Assembly (NCBI GenBank): GCA_949358305.1
Contig: OX442315.1
Coordinates: forward strand, 8,892,427-8,956,426
Reading direction: 5' to 3'
Length of the DNA stretch: 64,000 nt
Source of the DNA: Strigamia acuminata
Lineage: Eukaryota > Arthropoda > Chilopoda > Geophilomorpha > Linotaeniidae
Shown: positions 1-11,044 of the stretch, one piece after another
How positions within the stretch are numbered: position 1 is the stretch's first letter
Layout: every line of letters begins with the position of its first letter
Translations under genes and position numbers: made by a program
Notes under the pieces: model-generated
Database searches by the model: none
Seen by the model: only the letters and a program-made list of their open reading frames with translations
Told to the model about the DNA's origin: nothing

Positions 1-228
1 ATTGGGACACATCACTTGATATGTTAGCACAATCCAAACCTACACAGCAATCTCTGAAAGTTTTGCAGGGTTTAGATTTCATACCACATTTAGGTGCAGC
101 TTTAGCACTAGAAATACTTAAAGAAACAAATAAAATTGTGTTTTCTATTCAATCTGTAAATTGACTTACTTTGGGATCAAAATCAGAATAAAAAAGAAGA
201 GAAAAAACAAAATAGATGTCATTTTCAT
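1..228 (-). CDS. ICK-a: secreted cystine-knot peptide gene, cut by window edge
   Basis: Two-exon gene read on the minus strand: exon 1 at 228-170, GT-AG intron at 169-117 (53 bp), exon 2 from 116 to the window edge. Exon 1 encodes a hydrophobic signal peptide starting MKMTS and rich in Phe, Leu and Ile. Exon 2 keeps cysteines spaced C-x6-C-x5-CC-x4-C, and the sixth cysteine is expected just past base 1. The intron falls in phase 2, as in the three related genes at 30046, 36574 and 47135. Relative to those at 36574 and 47135 it has two extra residues before the first core cysteine and many loop substitutions, while the cysteines are conserved. Known ICK (knottin) peptides are secreted toxins, antimicrobials, protease inhibitors or neuromodulators; which applies here cannot be told. 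The gene is incomplete only because the window ends. Confidence 0.75.
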
Positions 229-971
229 TTTGGTATAAACCACGAACAGAAATAAGACCAGAATGCAAAATCAACTGCTCAAAGCAATAAAAATGCATTA
301 CCAGCATCCGTGTTCATTAAATTTCTCACAGTACTTATTGTTTGTTTGATTTCATAAAAAACAAGTGTAACCTTACATTCTTAAAATGGAAAAAGTGACA
401 GATCCGATTAAACTTTTACAACATCTTATTTAGAGATTCTGCAAAAGTTTACATCAAAAATCAATACTATTAGGATGAAATTGCAATATTTGCTGATATT
501 CTCTTACAAAGAGATACTGCAATGAAAATAAATTCACAAAATAATGCCCATCCAATGAGTCTATAAGAAAATACATATACTTGTTATAAATTCACACAAT
601 TCTTCCTAAACTTTGAAAGTGGCAATTGAAAATATTGATTGAATTTAGTTAAAATAAAATATTGTTAGTCATTCAATGTGCCAACCAAAAGAATACAACT
701 GCTCTCAGCAGCTGATCCAATGCATCCAATTTCTTTCAATTTTCTTTCATTTCCTGTCAGAAATTCAGCATTAGTGAACATGTGATTTAATGCCTATGCC
801 AGTTGCAGAGACTAATTATTCCAAACAATATTGTGCTATTATTTTATCAACAGTAAAAAAAACTGTATTAAGTCAAATCTGAATCTGAGCAACAAGTTTA
901 ACACACTTCCTTGTATCTTTCTAGACCCATCTAATTCATTTGCATCCGTAGACGGGTTCAAAAAGTAAATG

Positions 972-1441
972 TTAACCCTCGGAGGCATAAGGGTAAAATG
1001 TGCCATTCTGGTATAAGGCATTACGGATTTATGGACAATTTTCAGGACACTTAGTTAAAGCGCCGTTTTGATTTTTGAATGTTCGCAACTAATTTTATAG
1101 AGGGTACTAGTTATGAACAGTGAAAATATATATTTTTTTTACCAACTAGTGGTTGTTTTAAACACTACTGGTAAATGTGAAAAGCCGTTAACTGAAGCGC
1201 TCTTTCATAGGCAGCAAAGTCAGCATAATAGTTTTGCTGGAGTTTTAAGGGGCAGAAAATTGCATTTATCACAATTAATTAAATAAATGACCAATGACTT
1301 AAAATTTCACCTGAGTTAAGGTTCAGTATGATATAAACAAAATCACCAATTTTCAGCAAAAAAATGGATAGGAAAAAAAATTTGTTATTCAAGAAAGAGC
1401 TTGTCCATAAATCCGTAAAGCCTTACCCCTCCAAGGGTTAA
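972..1441 (-). mobile_element. piggyBac-like MITE with TTAA target duplication, copy 1
   Basis: A 470-bp element bounded by TTAA on both sides. The termini are inverted repeats reading CCCTCGGAGGCATAAGG inward from one end and CCCTTGGAGGGGTAAGG from the other. A second inverted pair just inside is ACGGATTTATGGACAA. TTAA targets with CCC-starting ends are typical of the piggyBac superfamily. There is no transposase frame. Related copies lie at 17576, 35362 and 40630. Confidence 0.75.
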
Positions 1442-2546
1442 ATTAATGCAAATGGTCACTCTTGGTGACTCTGAAAATACTCACCCAGGAGGGGTAATTT
1501 AAATAATGATGTGGAATTTATTAAATTTAAAGGTTAAATGATTAAACTGTTTTCTAATTAAGTGTCTTTCTGCAAGATTTATTTGAATTGGGAATAGAAA
1601 CGGCTCAACGTGCCGGTCACATGTTTCCATAAGAACACGGAAGTTAATCAACAGGAGGTGACCTGCTGGGACTATCAGTTTCTCGTCCTAGTCTGATTAA
1701 CATACTGTTTCTATGCAAAAACATCTGCCACTCACATCCAACTGAGTTTACTGTGGTTTTCCCAGTTCTTGGGCAAAAGCAAGGTTGGGTCCTCAACAAA
1801 GTTACAGAAAACAAAAAACCAAACTTTAAAAATATGGCAATGCTTGTATCAATTACTATGTTTACATGATAACAGTTTGCCAATTAAGTTAAAAGTTGAA
1901 TTTATTTATCTGGTTAACCGTGTGCATCATATGTGAATTACCCATACTGCATTTTGATTATCTGGAACAAAAAAATGGTTGTCGATCTATTTCAGCCCCT
2001 AAACAAATCAAATTTAGCTCATGTAACTTTTCCCAAATGCAAGAAACATTATAATTTGTTACAAAACAAAAGAATATATCATTTCTGTTTATAGTTTGTG
2101 CTATTTTTAATAAGGGTACAAAATATTACAGTCAGTAAGGCACTTTTACGCATGCACATGTAGTTTGCAATGCGCAAAACACCCAAAATCTACTTCGTTC
2201 AACTGGAATTTAGTTAGAATAACATACTGGTAATCGATTTTAATAGATGATTTGCGCATCAAATACACCTATTAAGGCTTAGTACACTTGCTTTCATTTT
2301 TCGATTTACAAAAGCAATAAATTCAATCAAGTTTAACGCATGAAAAAACGTTTGTTCAGAGTGTGACTTTAGTGATGTCTCTACAAACTTGCATTCTATG
2401 GATTAGATGTCAGAGATGAAATCGTCACATTTAGTATGACTGTTTACAGTACATTTATTTGTCAGTAGTTGAGAGCAGAGTCCTCTCTTGGCTTTATTAC
2501 AAGAAACTTTTTTTTCCCTTAAATCAATACCTGTATTACGATTCAG

Positions 2547-2682
2547 CTCACCTAAAAAAGAGTTTCTGAGATGGATTTATTGCGACTCAATACCACTTTC
2601 AAGTCACATTATAGTGGCAGAAGTGCCTCATTTGGTCTGTTGTGCCAATAGGTTACCAATGGTCAACTTGCAATGTAAATAG
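2547..2682 (+). pseudogene. Possible BTB/POZ-like exon or fragment
   Basis: An open frame preceded by an acceptor-like TTCAG at 2542-2546 and followed by a possible donor at 2652 or a stop at 2680-2682. Its translation contains FLRWIYCDSIPLS and later CCANRLPM. This resembles the middle of a BTB domain, where families show F-L-x-[YF]-[IL]-Y-[TC]-D followed by a hydrophobic helix and A-N-R-L. Upstream in the same direction a short frame around 2360 reads ECDFSDV, also BTB-like, but stops intervene. This may be a decayed copy or part of a spliced gene. The match is by eye only. Confidence 0.3.
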
Positions 2683-3164
2683 CCAATTATTGTGCAACAG
2701 ATCCAATCTGTACCACACGTTTAATCTTCCTTAAATTGTAGACTTTGATCATTGTACTAAAGTATTAAATTCTCATCGATTTTTTTTTTCATTTTTTTTT
2801 CATTGTTTTTTCTTTTACTTTGTCAGTGAGGCTTTAATTAAAAATTGTTTTGAAACTGAAATTGCTTGTTTTCATGTTCCATCTTGGGTTTTAATTTCCT
2901 GTTCCAAAGCAATCTCTATATTTTATGATATCATGTTTGTTACAAATTACTTTTTGATAGTTATCTTAAATTTATTTTGTCAACCCACGTTTTCTTTACG
3001 GTCACTATTTATTTCAATTTATTCTCCTCACCAATCCAATTTGTTGCTCTCACAGAGCAGAGTAACTCAGAAGGAAATTCACATGATTCATCTAAAATTC
3101 TCTGTGTCCAGTGAGTGGTGAAAGGAGTAAAGGTGGGCATTTTGCACTTTGAAGAGTTCTTTGT

Positions 3165-3295
3165 AAGCTTTTCATGCTTGAATTTAATGGTGGTATTGAT
3201 CTATCAGTTGAACTACCTATTGACACTGTGCATCCATCTAATGTGGCTGTTATGCCATACTTTTGTAAGGACTTTGAAAAACTTCTGGGAGTTTG
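3165..3295 (+). other. Possible exon of unrecognised gene
   Basis: A frame open from about 3155 to 3350 whose translation is unusually protein-like for this AT-rich background. It contains GGIDLSVELPIDTVHP and then PYFCKDFEKLLGVC. A donor-like TAG|GTATTG follows at about 3296. No family is recognised and no start is evident. It could belong with the BTB-like fragment 500 bp upstream or be chance. Confidence 0.2.
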
Positions 3296-3571
3296 TAGGT
3301 ATTGTTGTAACAAAACATTTTCAAATTATTGTTATAGATCTACCATTTTTTAAGTTCAGTCTGGGGGTTAGTCACATTTATTGACCGAACAGTCGGTCAC
3401 GAATAAAAAGAAAACCACAAACTATGCTAACATTGTTTGACTGATTAAAAGGGGGAAAAGCTTATTTTAGCAAATGAAATAAATATTTTATTACCAAATA
3501 AATAAAATTCATCATTCTAATCACTTTTACACTGAAATTCATTCAAAATAAACAGAACTACTAAAAAACGC

Positions 3572-3602
3572 GGCAACGAAATGATTGGCGACGAAATGAA
3601 CC
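3572..3602. repeat. Fragment of the CATTTCGTCGCC inverted-repeat family
   Basis: Two spaced copies of a GGCRACGAAATGA unit match, in reverse complement, the terminal repeats of the 691-bp element at 57778-58468. Only one end is seen here, so this is a solitary terminus or a degraded copy. Confidence 0.5.
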
Positions 3603-3889
3603 GAGTTCCAGGAGACCGCAATGCAAAGAAAATGTATTGGTATGTGTCCCCCATAACTGCTGATTCACCGGTCTCTTCTTGGTTAGTTTCATCCAACTTA
3701 TTTGGGATTTAGCAATGTCGACTACACCTGCAGTTAGTGCCAGGTGTTGTTCTATTTGTTTGATTGATGTGATGTTAAAGGATGTAGTCACGAACGAAGC
3801 ATGTTGGTTCAGCTTATTTGGATAAGTTTTTTTATTCAACGAACATGTCTGCTCATAGTAAATTAATTGATAGTATACTCTGTCCATGT

Positions 3890-4256
3890 GTAACTTGAGC
3901 CTATTTCCGATTGGCTGAGCCTTTTCACTTGTGTAGTGATACCAAAAATAGATCAAAACAATGGTTACCATTTTGACTGCTTTCCAGACAAAACAACCAA
4001 TAAAAAAATTTGAAAATTGTTTTGTTCCCTGGAAGAAGCGAGCAATAAACTTAATAAATAGGAATGTTGAAAGAAACCAACATAAATCTTTATTTTATGA
4101 CTTGAAGATGCATTTTCTTAGAAAATACAAACAACATTACATCATTTCAATGATTAAAATCATCAAACAAATTTAAAACCACTCTAAACTATTTTTCCTG
4201 GTGGCAGCACAGAGTGAGTTATGAGGCTCAGCCAATCGGAAATAGGCCCAAGTATA
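3890..4256. repeat. MITE-like element with about 30-bp terminal inverted repeats
   Basis: Perfect 23-bp inverted repeats at 3899-3921 and 4225-4247 (one arm contains TTCCGATTGGCTGAGCC), with partial complementarity extending a few bases outward. There is no coding capacity. The right-hand part is included in the 361-bp repeat at 4008-4368 and so recurs at 16455-16815 without its left arm. Confidence 0.5.
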
Positions 4257-4368
4257 GGAGCGCCTTTATATAATCAGTGCTTCGTTCAATTAAATTAACA
4301 TGATTTTGGGAATATCTTTTGATGTGAGAGGAAAACAACAGTAAAGTGCCCACTGACCAATGACAATT
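4008..4368 (+). repeat. 361-bp direct repeat A, left copy flanking the retrotransposon composite
   Basis: Matches 16455-16815 with a constant offset of 12447 and no difference found by eye. It ends exactly at the BEL 3' LTR, whereas the other copy begins just after the truncated Copia 5' LTR. Its length and position rule out an ordinary target-site duplication. Confidence 0.85.
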
Positions 4369-5138
4369 GTTGCGGTCAGCCAACGAGATGACCGGTCAAG
4401 GTAGCGACTCCCAAGTCGCTCTTTGGATCGCATAGTGATTTCCGTACATCTGCGACAGATGAGCAGCAATGGCGCATCGCATTGGAGAAATACTATTGTT
4501 GGGTCGGCACAGCAAGGCATGGAGGAGAAGCGCAAGCTTTACTCCTCCGCACACATTGTTGACACTTGAATAAAATGAGTCGGGAAAAGCAAATAACTGA
4601 CAACTTGTTTAATCATTGGAATAACGAGAAAGACTGAGTAAAAAGCAAAGAAACAAAAAAAGAGCAAGTGCAAGACAATGGCACGTGATAAAAACGACTT
4701 AGTTTAGCATTGTTATGTCACGTCAAACTGCACTGTAGCCTCCTCTTACAGCAAAAAACTGATAATCTAACAATGAGACAAGCAAAAGTGGAAACAGATA
4801 AAATTCTCAAATGGCACTTCTAGGCCTCAGTAGAGAACACAAATAAGAGCTGATAAAATGTAAAGAAATCTTAAAATTAACAAGAAGCGATGCGGAATCC
4901 GCACCACAAATGACTAAGAGAACAAACCGTTCTTAATATCAAACACAATACCCAAAAAGCTTACACTGTGACAAAAACCAAACACAAAACCAAGTAAGCC
5001 TAACACACTTATTTACAAACAATTAGAGCGGTGTCCATGGGGATGCAAAGTAAACTCCTAAAGCATATTAAAAACTAACTTACTTAATTATAAGAAACGA
5101 TACAGCAAATAACACACACTCCATCGCTGATAGCAACA
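4368..5138 (-). repeat. BEL 3' LTR
   Basis: 771 bp, aligned with 11045-11815 without indels. A short frame within it (4290-4535 region) is the same non-coding LTR frame found at 10976-11212. On the inner side the sequence continues GCGAGGCTGG, and no clear polypurine tract adjoins the LTR as would be expected for the minus-strand element. This leaves a small doubt over the exact boundary. Confidence 0.9.
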
Positions 5139-5202
5139 GCGAGGCTGGCGGCCGAAAAAAAAAGCATCCGCGCACCGAGACCAAAGTTGACCCCTGCCCT
5201 TA

Positions 5203-8200
5203 CTAATCCAACTCCAGCGCCCGAATGTGCTTCACGGATCGGCGATATTCTTTTCCATCAGCAGTGGCCACCCGGACCACGCGGACTATCCCATCTTCTC
5301 CGGGAAAAACTTCCTTAATTCGCACGAGTGGCCAAAAATAAGGGTTGGACCCCACTTTTTCGAGTAAAACTACTTGACCCACTTTCGGATTTTTGAAAAA
5401 GCGGTCCCCCTTAACCTCGTGAAAATTACGTAGTTGTTTTAAATATCCCTCCTTCCATAGGCGCCAAAACTCCCAGACGAATAACCGGCGTTTCCGATCC
5501 AACTTTTTCAAATCAGCCCTTTTGATGGCGGAAACTGGGACGTTAAGCACATATTTGCCCAGGCCTCCAGTCAGAAAACTTTCAGGCGACAATATGTGCC
5601 CACCATCAACTTTTTCATGAACATAAGATAAAGGTCTTGAGTTGATTATCGAGCTCACCTCCAGGACTAAAGTCTGTAGAGCTTCAAGATCAATCGTTTT
5701 TCGTGTCAGCATTTTCCTCAGCTTGTCCTTAACAGAACGCACCAAACGTTCCCATGAGCCACCGGCCCAAGGTGAGAAAGGTGGTGTAAATGTCCACAGA
5801 ATCCGGCGCTCAGTGAGGAGCGTCTTCACTTTATCCTTCGCTATGAGCTTGCCCCAAGACTGGATTTCTTGTGACCCGCGTGCAAACGTTCGGGAATTGT
5901 CAGAAAACACTTTCGCCGGATAACCAAAACGAGCCCCGAATCTTCGAAAAGCCAAAAGAAATTTTTCGACTGTCAAATTCTCAGAAACTTCGAGGTGCAC
6001 GCTTCGTGTCACCAGGCAAGTAAACAACAATATGTAAACTTTCTTTGACTGTTTCGCAGGTCCAACGTTGAGGGGACCCAAGTGATCGATCCCGGTGTGA
6101 CGGAAAGGAGCGGCCGGCGTCACGCGTTCCATGGGGGGATCTCCAGTGATAGGATTGCCCGCTTGCAACTTCGCCTTTCGGCACGTCAGGCAATTCCTTA
6201 TCACTGACTGCACCGTCCTCCGACCACGCAAAACCCAGAAACGATCTCGGACCCTGTAAAGGGTTTCGCTCAAATCCCCGTGCATGAGGCCAAGATGAGT
6301 CTGCTTGATTATCAGTCTTGTAACCCAACTCTCTGGATGTAATAAGACGGGGTTACTCTCGTTGAACGTGAGAAACGACTTGCGCAGGCGACTTCGTAAC
6401 CTTAGCAACCCTTTCTCTCCAATAAAAATGTCGAAATTCTTCAAAATTGAGGTTTTATCAACCCCTTTGTTCAGCTCCACAGCTTCGAGCTCCTCTCGGA
6501 AATGCATCCGTTGCGACAGGTGAATCAACTTCCTCTCAGCCTCTTCCAACTCGAATATCTCGAGGTCCACCCCCCGAGGAGAAGGAGTCCGACACCGTCG
6601 TATAAGAGCAAATACTCGAGTCATGCGTCGAAAAGAGCTGAAACGTCGAAAAAACGTGTCCATAAAAGTCTCTTGAAGTGAGACAGCCAGAACAACCGTC
6701 TTCATCTCTTCCGCAGGAAGGGAGACGTCGTCCACACACATCGGAGTCAAAGTCCGAGGATCCGTGCCTGTCCACCACAACTGGTTGTCAATTAAGTCTT
6801 TCGCGCTGCGTGGACGTGTCAAGACGTCTGCCGGATTCAAATCGGTAGGAACGTATGCCCATTGCTCTTTGCGCGATTTTTCTAAAATCTCAGCCACCCG
6901 GTTGGAAACGTAAGGTTTCCATTGGTTTTTCACCGATTTAATCCAGGCGAGCGCGACCATCGAATCCGAAAAGAATTTGACTTCTTCTACGGGATAATCT
7001 GGCAAGAAATTCTTTAAAATGTAGTCTGCCATTCGAGCCCCAACTACAGCAGCAGTTAATTCGAGACGGGGTAAAGAGAGCTTGGCAATCGGGGCAATTC
7101 GACATTTACTCAATAAAAGATGGCTAACCCCTTCGGCATTGCGCGTATAAACAGCACAGCCATATGCCTTTGGACTGGCATCACAAAAGATCTCTAAAGC
7201 CAACTTCTTTCTCGAAAATGTGCCCAGCCAGCGTTTAATTTTAAAGTCTTTCAAAATGGAGATGTCCGAATACCAAGTCGCCACTTCTCCCCTTTCCTCT
7301 TCAGATATATTGCCATCCCAAGCAAGAGATCTGCTGCAACAGGACTGCATCAATAACTTCATCGGTAAGATGACAGGCGCTACCAGACCAAGCGGGTCAA
7401 AAACCGACGCGACAAGCGATAAGATGCTTCTTCTTGAATGAGGAATTTTTTCGCATGCAGGAATTTTGAACAGGATTGAATCTTCCGGCACATTCCATAA
7501 AACGCCCAACATTTTAATAATGTCCAATTCTGTAAACGTTTCACTTCTCATGTGAAAACCCTCGTCCTTAAGGGCAGCAAACGCCTGTTCATCGGAAGAC
7601 GCCCACTTGACCAGTGGGAGTTTCCCGTCATCAAGAATCATTCGAAGGTCCTCGCAGTGTTTCACTGCATGCTCGACATCATCACCACCGGATGTCAAGT
7701 CATCCATATAAATCCCTCCATCGAGGGCGTCAGCTTCTTTCGGGTGAGTTTCCTCGTACAGTCGCCCCTGTTTACGTATTGCTGCACAGAGCAAAAAAGG
7801 GGACGCATTGACGCCGAACGGCACAACAGTCATGCGAAGGACCATCAAATGATCCCACAGGTTTTTCCACGAAAACGGTTTCTGGAAATACTCTCTCGCA
7901 ACCCACAAAAAACGCAAAAAATTGCGATGTGTGGGGTTTATCAGGACTTGTAAGAAAGCCTGTTTTATATCGGCAATCACCAGAACGCAATAGAGTCTAA
8001 ACCTGATTAAAACTAAAATTATGTCTGGATTTAACGACGGGCCCGGATAAAGACAGTCGTTAAGGGACTTCATACCTTTTCTCGCCGAAGACGCATTAAA
8101 CACCACGCGGAATTTTGTCGTTTGGCGGTCTTCCTTAATTACGGGGTGGTGGGGAATATTATATACTCCTTTACGCAAAAACCGCTCCTCTTTTGGCACT

Positions 8201-10419
8201 TCTTCCGCGTGATCTTCCTCCAGATAATCAGTCATTGCCTTGTGATACCGTGCTTTATAGTCCTCATTCCCATCAATTCGTTGCAGGGTGCTAGCTAATT
8301 GATTCATAGCTATCTCCCAATTAGAGTCAAGATCGTCAATTGCCCCGTTAAACGGCAACAATACTTCGTAGCGCCCTGAATCGAGTCTTTTCGTTGTTTT
8401 TTCAAATCGATCGCGGACAAAGTCAGAGTCCTTTTCACCGGCGCTTATGCCAATAGCTTCAAGACTCCAAAGTTTCTCCAATTCCCTGTCACTGGTGTCG
8501 CAACACGCGTTACAGCAGGAAACCGTGTCCGCCTCCTCAAACAAGTCTGTCGACCCTGCAGCCCCAGACAGGACCCAGCCGAAGATTGTGTTAATCAATC
8601 CGAGTGAGTCACTTAACCGCTTGCGACCGTTAACAAAAAACTTCCACCATACGTCGATTCCCAGCAAAATTTCTATTTTGTTCGACTCGGACGGAAGTTC
8701 CTCCGCCAATTCAATGCCCATCCCCTTCACCTTCTCAATTACAGCTGGGTTTACAACTCCCGAAACAAACGGCAAACTCTCCGCAGTAAGGGCAGCGACC
8801 CGAAGCTCCTTTGAACAGTGACGGGACCGTAAACATAAATCATAGATGTCGTAATCGGTTGCAGCCGGTATACTTTCGTTAAATCGCTGCGTCGTCATGT
8901 GCATAGTTCCTTCCTTTTGTAGCTTTAAACGATCAGCCAAACTTCGCAAAATAAACGACCTGTGACTGCCCGAGTCCAAAACGCCACGCACGCAGTGTAT
9001 CCCACCCGATTTCGTCTTCAAATTTGCCGTAAAAACCATAAGTTGAAGCGTGGAAGAAACCGCCATAGAAACGTTTGTGATCGCTTGAATCTCCCCAACT
9101 TTTTCGGTGGAAGACAAGGCTGTCACTTCAGACTTTCTGCAAATCGATGAATGGTGTCTCCCGCCACAAGAACGACAAGAAAACTTGGTTTTACATTCTT
9201 GTGCGCGGTGACCTGCACGCAGACAGTTGAAACACAGGCGATTTTTCCTTACGATTTCGAACTTGTCATTAACCTCCATTTCCTTCTTGCAGCTTGCATT
9301 TTGATGCTCTTCACCGCAAAACACACAGGCAAACTTGTCCGACTTTGACTTGGTTGACGACGCAGATTTCGCGTTTTGAGCAGTAAAGCAAGTTGCCATC
9401 GTCCCTTTGGACTCTTTGGCTTTTTCTGGCTGCTTCTCAGAGCGCTCTTTCTTTACACCGGTACGCTCGGAGCCCATTAACTCCTCCGTTTGCTCGGCTA
9501 ATGTAATCTCCGAAGCGAGAAAATCGAGAAGAGTTATAACGTTACAGCCGCCCAGGCCATGGATCCGACCGTAGCGTGTCACCATTTCCATTGGAAATTT
9601 TCGGAGAATATCAGGCACGAGCAGCAACCCGGCCGTTCTCACCGGAACCTGCAACTGCTCGAGCAACCGAACCGCGGACGAAACTTTGGTCAGTAACGCC
9701 TTCACGGCTTTCGCAGGGTGTACATCCACTATCGGTTTCAATTCTCTTATGGTCTTCATCAGAGCATTGCGCTGAGCTCCAGCATCTCCATAACTCCGTT
9801 GTAATTCCTCCCGCGCCAAATTATAGCAACCATCTATGAGCGGATAATTAGATATGAGAGCGCCAGCTTCTCCTGTACAAGACACCTGCAAATATTGCAA
9901 TTTTTCGATTTCCGACAAATCGGGATTTGTGTGTATCGCTGTTTCGAAGTGGTTCATAAACGACTTGAAAAGCAGAACCTCCCCGTCGAACTTCCTCATA
10001 TCCAACTTCGGAATCTTCGAGTTCTTCTTTTTTGGGGTGGTGGTGTTCAAAAACGAGCCGCCTCCCGCTCCGGCGGAAGTCGAAGAAACATGCGCTACCC
10101 ATCTTTTTGAAAGCTGATACCTCTTGGACAGCAGATCCAAGCGAACAGCTATCTCTTCTACATGACGAACTTTCAGCAGATACGGTGGCCGAAGCAGATG
10201 GGGCTGGAGTAAGTTCAAATCGTTGACCATCTGAAGATTTTTCTCTTGCGCGGACAACTGAAGTGCTTCCAGTTCCCCTGAATCAACTACGGTCTCGGAG
10301 CGCTTCAACATGGCCTCAAGAGAGACAGCCAAAGCATCCCACCTCGCTTCAAGCACGTCAGGTTGGATTGGCGGCAGCGGCGGGGTATAAGACCGCGGCG
10401 ATACTGGTTGTGACACCAT
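5203..10419 (-). CDS. BEL/Pao gag-pol polyprotein
   Basis: 1738 residues, intact. Domains in order: N-terminal gag with a DUF1759-like region (about 135-300), cysteine knuckles including CFNC-x4-H-x4-C starting at 396, aspartic protease (peptidase A17 type) with DSG at 482-484, reverse transcriptase with YMDD at 904-907, RNase H with FCDAS around Asp1080, an H2C2 zinc-binding integrase segment (about 1370-1420), an integrase core with Asp1445, Asp1507 and Glu1557 (D-x61-D-x49-E), and a C-terminal DUF5641-like domain. All catalytic residues are present. The protein would process itself and carry out reverse transcription and integration of its own RNA. The GC content is visibly higher than the surroundings, as expected for a recently arrived element. 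The start at 10419 is the first Met of the frame, 626 bp inside the 5' LTR. Confidence 0.95.
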   Translation of the reverse strand: MVSQPVSPRSYTPPLPPIQPDVLEARWDALAVSLEAMLKRSETVVDSGELEALQLSAQEKNLQMVNDLNLLQPHLLRPPYLLKVRHVEEIAVRLDLLSKRYQLSKRWVAHVSSTSAGAGGGSFLNTTTPKKKNSKIPKLDMRKFDGEVLLFKSFMNHFETAIHTNPDLSEIEKLQYLQVSCTGEAGALISNYPLIDGCYNLAREELQRSYGDAGAQRNALMKTIRELKPIVDVHPAKAVKALLTKVSSAVRLLEQLQVPVRTAGLLLVPDILRKFPMEMVTRYGRIHGLGGCNVITLLDFLASEITLAEQTEELMGSERTGVKKERSEKQPEKAKESKGTMATCFTAQNAKSASSTKSKSDKFACVFCGEEHQNASCKKEMEVNDKFEIVRKNRLCFNCLRAGHRAQECKTKFSCRSCGGRHHSSICRKSEVTALSSTEKVGEIQAITNVSMAVSSTLQLMVFTANLKTKSGGIHCVRGVLDSGSHRSFILRSLADRLKLQKEGTMHMTTQRFNESIPAATDYDIYDLCLRSRHCSKELRVAALTAESLPFVSGVVNPAVIEKVKGMGIELAEELPSESNKIEILLGIDVWWKFFVNGRKRLSDSLGLINTIFGWVLSGAAGSTDLFEEADTVSCCNACCDTSDRELEKLWSLEAIGISAGEKDSDFVRDRFEKTTKRLDSGRYEVLLPFNGAIDDLDSNWEIAMNQLASTLQRIDGNEDYKARYHKAMTDYLEEDHAEEVPKEERFLRKGVYNIPHHPVIKEDRQTTKFRVVFNASSARKGMKSLNDCLYPGPSLNPDIILVLIRFRLYCVLVIADIKQAFLQVLINPTHRNFLRFLWVAREYFQKPFSWKNLWDHLMVLRMTVVPFGVNASPFLLCAAIRKQGRLYEETHPKEADALDGGIYMDDLTSGGDDVEHAVKHCEDLRMILDDGKLPLVKWASSDEQAFAALKDEGFHMRSETFTELDIIKMLGVLWNVPEDSILFKIPACEKIPHSRRSILSLVASVFDPLGLVAPVILPMKLLMQSCCSRSLAWDGNISEEERGEVATWYSDISILKDFKIKRWLGTFSRKKLALEIFCDASPKAYGCAVYTRNAEGVSHLLLSKCRIAPIAKLSLPRLELTAAVVGARMADYILKNFLPDYPVEEVKFFSDSMVALAWIKSVKNQWKPYVSNRVAEILEKSRKEQWAYVPTDLNPADVLTRPRSAKDLIDNQLWWTGTDPRTLTPMCVDDVSLPAEEMKTVVLAVSLQETFMDTFFRRFSSFRRMTRVFALIRRCRTPSPRGVDLEIFELEEAERKLIHLSQRMHFREELEAVELNKGVDKTSILKNFDIFIGEKGLLRLRSRLRKSFLTFNESNPVLLHPESWVTRLIIKQTHLGLMHGDLSETLYRVRDRFWVLRGRRTVQSVIRNCLTCRKAKLQAGNPITGDPPMERVTPAAPFRHTGIDHLGPLNVGPAKQSKKVYILLFTCLVTRSVHLEVSENLTVEKFLLAFRRFGARFGYPAKVFSDNSRTFARGSQEIQSWGKLIAKDKVKTLLTERRILWTFTPPFSPWAGGSWERLVRSVKDKLRKMLTRKTIDLEALQTLVLEVSSIINSRPLSYVHEKVDGGHILSPESFLTGGLGKYVLNVPVSAIKRADLKKLDRKRRLFVWEFWRLWKEGYLKQLRNFHEVKGDRFFKNPKVGQVVLLEKVGSNPYFWPLVRIKEVFPGEDGIVRVVRVATADGKEYRRSVKHIRALELD

Positions 10420-11015
10420 CTTTGCCTGGAATTAGAAAGCAAAAGACAATATCTATCGCCAAATACCACAACCTCGTACCAAAATAAACAAGAAAACAAA
10501 ACACGCACACGACAATAGCAATTGACACAGCACACCACGTGTAGCACGGTGCTGCTTACTGAACGATTCACGTTTGACAAACAGAACCGGACAGCGACAA
10601 ACTCCCCCGCTTAAGGCGGTTATATGGAGCACACTAGAGAATAGTTATTATTCTAGAAATAACAACTCACAAAACACAATTGCACCCTCCCCCAGGCACA
10701 AGCACTGACCATTCCCAACAACACTCTCAACCAATACAAAACCAAACTTAAAACTATAAAGTCCAAAGTCGGTGACTCTTCAAAGACGTTGCTCATCCAC
10801 CGCACGCGTTGTGTTTGCAGTTATGACCGAAGAATCCAGCAACAGGTGACGTCAGGGCTGTCCGTACCGCCGCTCTCGACGACTTGACCGCGCGACTCTT
10901 GCCGCCTTGGGAAGACGTGTATTCGATGAACGACACGCGTACGGAATCCAAAACCCGCACCAACTCGAACGAGGCTCACCGTCGCTCGCAATTGGTCACC
11001 CCGGCGTCCAGCTGA

Positions 11016-11033
11016 ATCCTGGTCACGGCACCA
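11016..11033 (-). promoter_or_regulatory. BEL primer-binding site
   Basis: On the minus strand, 11 bp inside the 5' LTR, the sequence TGGTGCCGTGACCAGGAT begins with TGG, as required to pair with a tRNA 3' CCA. TTGGTGCCG-type primer sites are common in BEL elements. The priming tRNA was not determined. Confidence 0.6.
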
Positions 11034-11044
11034 ATTTCCGGTTC

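Larger units (their letters stand above)
1..2094 (-). repeat. Duplicated block S0 (inverted copy of the ICK-bearing block)
   Basis: The reverse complement of this stretch aligns with 34551-36800 and, in part, with 40211-41834 plus 46788-47350. Shared landmarks are the ICK gene, its upstream region, a TTAA-flanked MITE and a stretch around 1640-2060. Homology fades near 2094. Copies S1 and S2 are in direct orientation to each other and S0 is inverted, so the block was both inverted and duplicated. Apart from the ICK gene and the MITE there is no recognised gene between 229 and 2094. Confidence 0.8.
2095..3560. other. Intergenic stretch with two possible exon fragments
   Basis: AT-rich, with T-rich runs near 2780-2820. 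No repeat was recognised. Two protein-like frames (2547-2682 and 3165-3295) are listed separately; otherwise nothing is seen. Confidence 0.4.

Noticed and set aside
3561-3971. 136-codon open frame on the minus strand
   Set aside because: It runs through the CATTTCGTCGCC-type repeat fragment and a MITE arm, and the translation shows no domain; more likely chance.
4290-4535. 81-codon frame repeated at 10976-11212
   Set aside because: It lies mostly in the BEL LTR; the repetition is due to the LTR pair.
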